From an uncultured Collinsella sp. (GTDB taxonomy: Bacteria; Actinomycetota; Coriobacteriia; Coriobacteriales; Coriobacteriaceae), in contig CAKTWW010000024.1 in NCBI GenBank assembly GCA_934630855.1, positions 1 through 31,479 of the forward strand: DNA of 31,479 nucleotides, given 5' to 3'. How positions within the stretch are numbered: position 1 is the first letter of the stretch; every line of letters starts with the position of its first letter. Under the pieces are notes generated by a model. It searched no databases. It was not told the DNA's origin and saw nothing but the letters and a program-made list of their open reading frames with translations. A program made the translations under genes and the position numbers. This document shows, in pieces, positions 24,410 through 31,479 of the stretch.

Positions 24410-25516
24410 ATGGCCATGTTCGCTCGCGATCTTTCCGTCGCACACTACCGCAGCTTCGATAGTTACCGCCTTGTCCTGGACGATGGCGTGACGGTGCTCG
24501 CGGGGCCCAATGCGGCGGGAAAGACCAATCTCATAGAGGCGCTGCAGCTGCTGACGAGCGGCGCCTCGTTTAGGCACCCGACCGCTACCGAACTGGTGCA
24601 TGACGGCGTGGGCTCATGCCGAGTCCAGCTGAGGCTCGAGGGCGATGGTCGCGTGCTGGACATGGGGCTGAGTGTGGAGGATAGCAAACGCTCGTTTAGT
24701 CGCAACGGCAAGAAATGCTCCGCCGCCGGTGTGCGCGGCGTGCTGCCGAGCGTGCTGTTTTGCCCGGACCACCTGGACATGGTCAAGCGAGGTGCCAACG
24801 TGCGCCGCGCCGCGCTCGACGACTTTGGCGTGCAACTGAGCGCGCGCTATGCCGATCTGGCAAGTGCCTACGGGCGTTGCGTGACCCAGCGCAACGCCCT
24901 TCTCAAGGAGAACTGGTGCTGCCGCGAGATGCTCGGCGCGTGGAATGACTCCATTGCCCGCGCCGGGTCTGCCTTGCTTGTGCATCGCTTGGCCTTGCTC
25001 GACCGGCTGGCGGGCCATGTGCGCGCCACGTATGGGCAGGTGGCGTCCGGCGAGGACGCCAACGTGTCCTATGTGTCCACGTTGGGGGATTTGCCCCAAA
25101 CCGATACACGCGAAGAGCTTAAAGACTGGGCGTACGAACGTATGCTCGCGGCTCTCGACGAGCACGCCGACGAGGAAATGCGCCGCGGCGTGACACTCGT
25201 GGGTCCGCATCGCGACGAGATCGAGTTTAGCGTGGCGGGGCGGTCTGCCCGCTCGTTTGCCAGCCAAGGCCAGCAGCGTACGCTGGTGCTGGCGTGGAAA
25301 GTGGCCGAGGTGGCGGTTGCCCGCGATATCCTGGGCACCGCGCCGCTGCTGCTTTTGGACGACGTGATGAGCGAGCTCGACGGTGAGCGCCGTGCCGCTT
25401 TTTTGCAACTGATCGGTGACGACATCCAGACGGTCATTACCACTACCAACTTGGGATACTTTACCGATGACCTGCTCGATCGAGCCAAGGTGGTGAGCAT
25501 GGGTGAGGCGTGCTAA
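24410..25516 (+). CDS. recF: DNA recombination and repair ATPase RecF
   Basis: 368 aa SMC-like ATPase. Walker A is GPNAAGKT (32-39) and Walker B is LLLLDDVMSELD near the C-terminus, preceded by the signature-like FASQGQQRTLVLAWK. The N-terminus YRSFDSYRLVLDDGVTVLAG is diagnostic. It helps load RecA at single-stranded gaps. Two ATGs (24410 and 24416) are possible. No clear ribosome site is seen, suggesting coupling to dnaN. Its end overlaps the next gene by 14 bp. Confidence 0.96.
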   Translation: MAMFARDLSVAHYRSFDSYRLVLDDGVTVLAGPNAAGKTNLIEALQLLTSGASFRHPTATELVHDGVGSCRVQLRLEGDGRVLDMGLSVEDSKRSFSRNGKKCSAAGVRGVLPSVLFCPDHLDMVKRGANVRRAALDDFGVQLSARYADLASAYGRCVTQRNALLKENWCCREMLGAWNDSIARAGSALLVHRLALLDRLAGHVRATYGQVASGEDANVSYVSTLGDLPQTDTREELKDWAYERMLAALDEHADEEMRRGVTLVGPHRDEIEFSVAGRSARSFASQGQQRTLVLAWKVAEVAVARDILGTAPLLLLDDVMSELDGERRAAFLQLIGDDIQTVITTTNLGYFTDDLLDRAKVVSMGEAC

Positions 25517-26066
25517 TTACGAGCGTGAAAACGGCACGGTTGCCTTTGGCGGCTTTTTGGATGCCGAGCGCCAGCGCATTCTGGCCGCGGCGACACCCGA
25601 GCGCCGTGCGCAGATGGAGGCCGCCGAGGAGTCGCGCGCGGTCTATCGCGCATGGAATGCCGTGTGTTCGGGCACGCGCGAGGGGCGCCATGTGACGGGC
25701 CTGCGCTATCTGCCCGAGTCTAATGAGCTGCTGGTATATCTCGATTCGCCCTCATGGACGCAGGAGATGACGCTGCTGCGCGAGATTATCCGCGCACGTA
25801 TGGAGCGCGCCGGGGCACATGTGGACGGCCTGGTGTTCAAAACGACCGCACCCGGTCACACGCCGCCGGCCGCCAGGGAGCGCTTACGTCCGGCCGTGGC
25901 CGAGCGCCCGCCGGCCCCGCATGCCGATCTGGATGATACCGAGCGCGCTGAGATTGAGCGCCAAGTGGCACCCATCGAAGACCAAAAACTGCGCGAGGCC
26001 CTCGAGAACGCCATGAGGGCCAGTGCCGAGTGGGCCAAGGGCGCACAAAGCAAAAAAGAGCCTTAA
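25503..26066 (+). CDS. dciA: DciA-like (DUF721) helicase-loading protein
   Basis: 187 aa from the GTG at 25503-25505, inside the end of recF with AAGGTGGTGAG upstream. The core (about 45-110: RAVYRAWNAVCSG, VTGLRYLPESNELLVYLDSPSWTQEMTLLREIIRARM) has the DUF721/DciA pattern of a KH-like fold. The C-terminal 70 residues are charged and probably flexible. DciA helps load the replicative helicase DnaB in bacteria lacking DnaC/DnaI. The position after recF and before gyrB matches the actinobacterial homologue (Rv0004 in Mycobacterium tuberculosis). The N-terminal 40 residues are family-atypical. Confidence 0.82.
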   Translation: MRRANYERENGTVAFGGFLDAERQRILAAATPERRAQMEAAEESRAVYRAWNAVCSGTREGRHVTGLRYLPESNELLVYLDSPSWTQEMTLLREIIRARMERAGAHVDGLVFKTTAPGHTPPAARERLRPAVAERPPAPHADLDDTERAEIERQVAPIEDQKLREALENAMRASAEWAKGAQSKKEP

Positions 26067-26092
26067 ATCGCATCTGGTGGCCTTGTAGAGCC

Positions 26093-26119
26093 AAATACCC
26101 TCGTCCCCGAGGGTATTTT

Positions 26120-26122
<3 letters not shown>
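26093..26122 (+). terminator. Terminator after dciA
   Basis: AAATACCCTCG (26093-26103) pairs with 26108-26118 around TCCC and is followed by a seven-T run (26116-26122). It closes the dnaA-dciA unit, so gyrB-gyrA must have their own promoter. Confidence 0.92.
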
Positions 26123-28202
<2,080 letters not shown>

Positions 28203-28213
28203 GAGGAGGTAAC

Positions 28214-30961
28214 GTGGCGGACGATATCAACAATAACGAGGGTATGGACGAGGCCGGTGACGCCGGCATGCCCGATGATCTGAAGCGCCTGCTCGCCCGC
28301 GCCGAGCAGGGCGAGGACGGCGACCCCGATGCCTACAACCCCGATGCCGACGAGGACGAGGAAGAGGATGACGACGGCGAGCTCGAGGAGAGCTTTGGCG
28401 AAGTCGACCGCGGCGCCTCCGCAGGCGAGGACATCAACGGCGGCCAGCTCCAGATTTCGGAGTTCGGCCGCGAGATGAAGCAGTCGTTCATCGAGTACTC
28501 GATGTCGGTCATTACGGCGCGCGCCCTGCCGGACGTGCGCGACGGCTTAAAGCCGGTACACCGCCGCATCCTGTACGCCATGAACGAGAGCGGCATCTAT
28601 CCCAACCGCCCGCACAAGAAGTCGGCCTGGACAGTCGGCGAAGTTATCGGTAAGTACCACCCGCACGGTGACTCCGCGGTCTACGAGGCCATGGTCCGCC
28701 TGGCACAGTGGTTCTCCATGCGCACGCCGCTCATCGACGGCCACGGAAACTTCGGTAACATCGATGGCGACGGCGCCGCCGCTATGCGTTATACCGAGAG
28801 CCGCCTGGCAAAGCCCGCCATGGAGCTCCTGCGCGACCTGCAGAAGGATACCGTCGACTGGCAGCCCAACTACGACGAGTCGCTCGCCGAGCCCCAGGCG
28901 CTACCCGCGCGTTTCCCCAACCTGTTGGTCAACGGCAGCCAGGGCATCGCCGTCGGCATGGCAACCAACATCGCCCCCCACAACCTCACCGAGGCGATCG
29001 AGGCCACCTGCTACCTGATCGACAACCCCGACGCCACCGTCGACGAGCTCATGCAGATCATGCCCGGTCCGGACTTCCCCACCGGTGCCATCATCATGGG
29101 CAGCGCCGGTATTAAGCAGAGCTACGAGACCGGCCGCGGCTCCATCACCGTGCGTGCCAAGGCTCACGTGGAGTCCACCAAGACCGGCCGCAGCCGCCTG
29201 GTCTTTACCGAGATTCCCTACATGGTCAACAAGGGCACCCTGCAGGAGAAGATCGCCCAGCTCGTCAATGACAAGCGCATCGAGGGCATCTCGGACATGC
29301 GCGACGAGTCCAACCAGAAGGGCATCCGCCTGGTCATCGAGCTCAAGAAGGGCGTCATTCCGCAGGTCGTGCTCAACAACCTGTACAAGTACACCTCGCT
29401 GCAGACGACCTTTGGCGCTAACAACCTGGCGCTCGTCAACGGCGTGCCCAAATGCCTGAGCCTGCGCGAGATGCTGCAGCACTACATCGACCACCAGGTC
29501 GACGTCGTCACCCGCCGCACCCGCTACGACCTTAAGAAGGCCCAGGCCCGCGCCCACATCCTCGAGGGCTATCTGATGGCTCTCGACCATATCGACGAGG
29601 TCATCAGCATCATCCGCTCCTCGCAGACCGACTCCGAGGCCAGCAGCCGCCTGATTGAGCGCTTTGGTTTTACGCCCGAGCAGACCACGGCCATCCTCGA
29701 GATGAAGCTGCGCCGCCTGACCGGCCTGGAGCGCGACAAGATTCAGGAAGAGCTGGACGGCCTGCGCCGCGCCATCGCCTACTACGAGGACCTGCTGGCG
29801 CACGAGGAGAAGATCCTGGGCGTCATCAAGGAGGAGATGCGCGAGATTTCCAAGAAGTTTGGCGACAAGCGCCGTACCGAGATCAGCCAGGTCGAGAAGG
29901 ACCTGGATGTGGAGGACCTCATCGCCGACGAGGACATGGTCGTGACCATCACCCACACCGGCTATGTGAAACGCATTCCGGTGGCAGCCTATCGCGCCCA
30001 GAAGCGCGGCGGCAAGGGCGTGTCGGGCGTCAACCTCAAAGAGGACGACGTTATCGACGAGATGTTCATCGCGTCCACGCACGAGTACGTGCTGTTCTTC
30101 TCGAGCAAGGGCAAGGTGTATCGCCTGAAGGTGCACGAGCTACCGGTGGGCACGCGCCAGGCGCGCGGTACCGCGATCGTCAACCTGCTGCCCTTCGAGG
30201 AAGGCGAGAAGATCGCGAGCGTCATCAGCTGCCGCGAGTTCCCCGCCGACGAGTTCCTGATGTTTGCCACCAAGAGCGGCATGGTCAAGAAGACCGTGAT
30301 GAGCGCCTACGACCGCAGCCGTCGCGACGGCTTGATCGCCATCAACCTGAGGGACGACGACGCGCTGCTCGCCGTGCGTCGCGTGCGCGAGGGCGACAAG
30401 ATCATCATGGCCACCACCGCGGGCAAGGCGATCATGTTCCCCGAGGACCAGGTGCGCGCCACCGGCCGCGATACTAGCGGCGTGCGCGGCATTGGCATGA
30501 AGGACGGTGTGAGCGTTCTGGGTATGGAGGTTACCAACGGCAACGGTGACCTGTTCGTCATCACCGAGCGCGGCTACGGCAAGCGCACGCCGGTCGCGGA
30601 CTACCCGGAGCAGAATCGCGGCGGCCAGGGCGTCTACACCATCCAAATGACCGAGCGCAAGGGTAACCTCGCGGCCATGAAGACGGTGGGCCCGCAGCAC
30701 GAGCTGTTCATCGTGACGGAAGGCGCGACAGTCATTCGCGTCAAGACCGACGAGATCAGCCAAACCGGCCGAGCCACCCAAGGCGTCAAGATGATGACCG
30801 TCGACGACAACGACCGCGTATGCGCCGTAGCCCGCATGACGGCCGCCAAGGAAAAGCCCGAAGGCGAGGGTGCGGAGGACACAGCCGCCGCCGGCACCGA
30901 AGAGGTCCCGGTCGACCTGGGCGACGGCAGCGACATACCAGAGGATCTCCTAGACGAGTAA
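28214..30961 (+). CDS. gyrA: DNA gyrase subunit A with acidic N-terminal extension
   Basis: 915 aa from GTG with GAGGAGGT upstream. The catalytic tyrosine is Tyr193 (AAAMRYTES), equal to E. coli Tyr122, so there are 71 extra N-terminal residues, largely Asp/Glu ([16 protein letters not shown]). The quinolone-determining positions read GDS154AVYE158, the wild-type-like Ser/Glu pair, with no classical resistance change. The GyrA-box is QKRGGKG (596-602) instead of QRRGGKG. The wrapping domain is complete, and the protein ends in an acidic Gly/Glu tail. It cleaves and rejoins the DNA gate, and with GyrB introduces negative supercoils ahead of forks. Confidence 0.97.
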   Translation: MADDINNNEGMDEAGDAGMPDDLKRLLARAEQGEDGDPDAYNPDADEDEEEDDDGELEESFGEVDRGASAGEDINGGQLQISEFGREMKQSFIEYSMSVITARALPDVRDGLKPVHRRILYAMNESGIYPNRPHKKSAWTVGEVIGKYHPHGDSAVYEAMVRLAQWFSMRTPLIDGHGNFGNIDGDGAAAMRYTESRLAKPAMELLRDLQKDTVDWQPNYDESLAEPQALPARFPNLLVNGSQGIAVGMATNIAPHNLTEAIEATCYLIDNPDATVDELMQIMPGPDFPTGAIIMGSAGIKQSYETGRGSITVRAKAHVESTKTGRSRLVFTEIPYMVNKGTLQEKIAQLVNDKRIEGISDMRDESNQKGIRLVIELKKGVIPQVVLNNLYKYTSLQTTFGANNLALVNGVPKCLSLREMLQHYIDHQVDVVTRRTRYDLKKAQARAHILEGYLMALDHIDEVISIIRSSQTDSEASSRLIERFGFTPEQTTAILEMKLRRLTGLERDKIQEELDGLRRAIAYYEDLLAHEEKILGVIKEEMREISKKFGDKRRTEISQVEKDLDVEDLIADEDMVVTITHTGYVKRIPVAAYRAQKRGGKGVSGVNLKEDDVIDEMFIASTHEYVLFFSSKGKVYRLKVHELPVGTRQARGTAIVNLLPFEEGEKIASVISCREFPADEFLMFATKSGMVKKTVMSAYDRSRRDGLIAINLRDDDALLAVRRVREGDKIIMATTAGKAIMFPEDQVRATGRDTSGVRGIGMKDGVSVLGMEVTNGNGDLFVITERGYGKRTPVADYPEQNRGGQGVYTIQMTERKGNLAAMKTVGPQHELFIVTEGATVIRVKTDEISQTGRATQGVKMMTVDDNDRVCAVARMTAAKEKPEGEGAEDTAAAGTEEVPVDLGDGSDIPEDLLDE

Positions 30962-31001
30962 GTAGCCCTCTCTGGTCAAAAACATCAGACCCCTTATATC
31001 G

Positions 31002-31034
31002 GCGGTCGGCGCACTGCGCGCCGACCGCTTTTTT
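31002..31034 (+). terminator. Terminator of gyrB-gyrA
   Basis: GCGGTCGGCGC (31002-31012) pairs perfectly with 31018-31028 around a five-base loop, followed by six T. This is a strong intrinsic terminator about 40 bp after the gyrA stop. Its T run is also the left edge of the long palindrome that follows. Confidence 0.95.
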
Positions 31035-31211
31035 GAAAACCTTGGGACCCCATGGCCGCTGGGCTGGCGAGTTGGGTTTGGTTTGTCGCGAGTTCCGCAC
31101 GCAAAGAAGGCCACTTAATGTGGCCTTCGTCTTGCGCAGGACTGTCCGAGCAGCAAGCCAAACCCAACTCGCCAGCCCAGCGGCCACCCCTCCCAAAGAT
31201 TTTCAAAAAAG
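31028..31211. repeat. 184-bp long imperfect palindrome (MITE- or REP-like)
   Basis: The core arms 31053-31081 and 31158-31186 are perfect 29-bp inverted repeats. They extend outward with mismatches: 31028-31052 and 31187-31211 share CTTTTTTGAAAA, then GGGA. The centre holds a second hairpin (GAAGGCCAC 31106-31114 with 31120-31128, loop TTAAT). No convincing gene lies inside; open frames on both strands are products of the symmetry. It fills the gap between the gyrA terminator and the tRNA promoter. Confidence 0.85.
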
Positions 31212-31214
31212 TTG

Positions 31215-31244
31215 TTGACGCGCGCGTAACGACTCGTCTAATAT
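31215..31244 (+). promoter_or_regulatory. Promoter of the tRNA-Ile/tRNA-Ala unit
   Basis: TTGACG (31215-31220) and TAATAT (31239-31244) are 18 bases apart, ending 14 bases before the tRNA. A GC-rich CGCGCG run follows the -35. It abuts the right end of the long palindrome. Confidence 0.85.
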
Positions 31245-31258
31245 ATCCCTTGCGCGAT

Positions 31259-31335
31259 GGACCTGTAGCTCAGTTGGTTAGAGCGTCCGGCTGATAACCG
31301 GGAGGTCACAAGTTCGAATCTTGTCAGGTCCACCA
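31259..31335 (+). tRNA. ileT: tRNA-Ile (anticodon GAT)
   Basis: 77 bases including encoded CCA. The acceptor stem is GGACCTG/CAGGTCC, the D-arm is GCTC-AGC-type, the anticodon loop CTGATAA gives GAT, and the T-loop is TTCGAAT. It follows gyrA as in mycobacteria (ileT-alaT). Confidence 0.97.
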
Positions 31336-31346
31336 CTTTCTTTCGC

Positions 31347-31391
31347 AATAAACACCCCAGCGAGAGCCGAGTCGCCGCTGGGGTGTTTATT
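31347..31391 (+). terminator. Stem-loop between the two tRNAs
   Basis: A 16-bp perfect stem (AATAAACACCCCAGCG 31347-31362 with 31376-31391) has a 13-base loop. The 3' arm ends GTTTATT, so it may attenuate transcription after tRNA-Ile or act as a processing hairpin. A full T run is lacking. No separate promoter for tRNA-Ala is obvious, which favours partial read-through. Confidence 0.6.
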
Positions 31392-31402
31392 ACTGTCTCC
31401 GT

Positions 31403-31478
31403 GGGGGTTTAGCTCAGCTGGGAGAGCGCGGGCTTTGCAAGCCTGAGGTCAGGGGTTCGATCCCCCTAACCTCCACCA
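31403..31478 (+). tRNA. alaT: tRNA-Ala (anticodon TGC)
   Basis: 76 bases including CCA. The acceptor stem is GGGGGTT/AACCTCC with one G-U pair at the third position. The anticodon loop TTTGCAA gives TGC and the T-loop is TTCGATC. It ends one base before the window does, so whether a rRNA operon follows cannot be seen. Confidence 0.96.
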
Positions 31479-31479
31479 T

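Noticed and set aside
28667..28687. Fluoroquinolone-resistance change in gyrA
   Set aside because: Ser154 (E. coli Ser83) is wild type and Glu158 (Asp87) is the normal residue in many Gram-positive GyrA proteins.
31035..31210. Small open frames on both strands between gyrA and tRNA-Ile
   Set aside because: They give near-identical peptides on both strands because the DNA is a palindrome. No ribosome site or conserved domain.

Overview
This window is the replication-origin region of a high-GC Gram-positive bacterium, most likely a member of the Coriobacteriia (Actinomycetota), with a Collinsella-like genus as the best guess. The gene order rpmH-rnpA-yidD-yidC-jag / rsmG-parA-parB on one side and dnaA-dnaN-recF-dciA-gyrB-gyrA-tRNA-Ile-tRNA-Ala on the other is the classical Gram-positive origin neighbourhood, and the gyrA-ileT-alaT tail is as in mycobacteria. 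The sorted LPxTG surface protein fits a monoderm. The genus is inference from gene content and style, not from a database match.

Layout. 1-119: tRNA-Gly(CCC), minus strand, with its promoter. 375-3806: a large secreted wall-anchored adhesin with an N-terminal thioester domain and about six CnaB/SpaA-like repeats. 3880-7264 (minus): a small membrane protein and a membrane-anchored M28-like protein whose peptidase domain is split by a roughly 630-residue low-complexity linker and has lost several metal ligands. 7463-9389: two overlapping WYL regulators (PafB/PafC-like), meeting tail to tail with a DinG-type exonuclease-helicase that is translationally coupled to ddl (9386-13239, minus). 13325-14377: rlmN. 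14575-16517 (minus): parA-parB-small membrane protein. 16557-16650: three perfect parS sites at an exact 39-bp period. 16652-17389: rsmG. 17487-19616 (minus): rpmH-rnpA-yidD-yidC-jag.

Origin. Between rpmH and dnaN lies a two-part putative oriC. The left part (about 19790-19950) and the right part (dnaA-dnaN gap, 23058-23295) share the nonamer TTTTCAACA and a 17-bp repeat differing at one base. The right part also has a CTA/TTA triplet run resembling DnaA-trios next to an AT-rich stretch. The DnaA box differs from TTATCCACA, and the DNA-contacting signature of this DnaA is also altered (NHSTV for DHTTV). An unusual gene, a GHKL ATPase joined by a Q/P/Y-rich linker to a winged helix, sits immediately upstream of dnaA in the same transcription unit. 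It is the best candidate here for an undescribed replication-control component.

Downstream, dnaA (helicase loader), dnaN (clamp), recF, dciA (probable DnaB-loading helper), gyrB and gyrA (with a 71-residue acidic N-terminal extension) follow on the plus strand. gyrA ends at a strong terminator, followed by a 184-bp near-perfect palindrome and then a strong promoter driving tRNA-Ile(GAT) and tRNA-Ala(TGC). No rRNA, CRISPR array, insertion sequence or prophage gene was seen.
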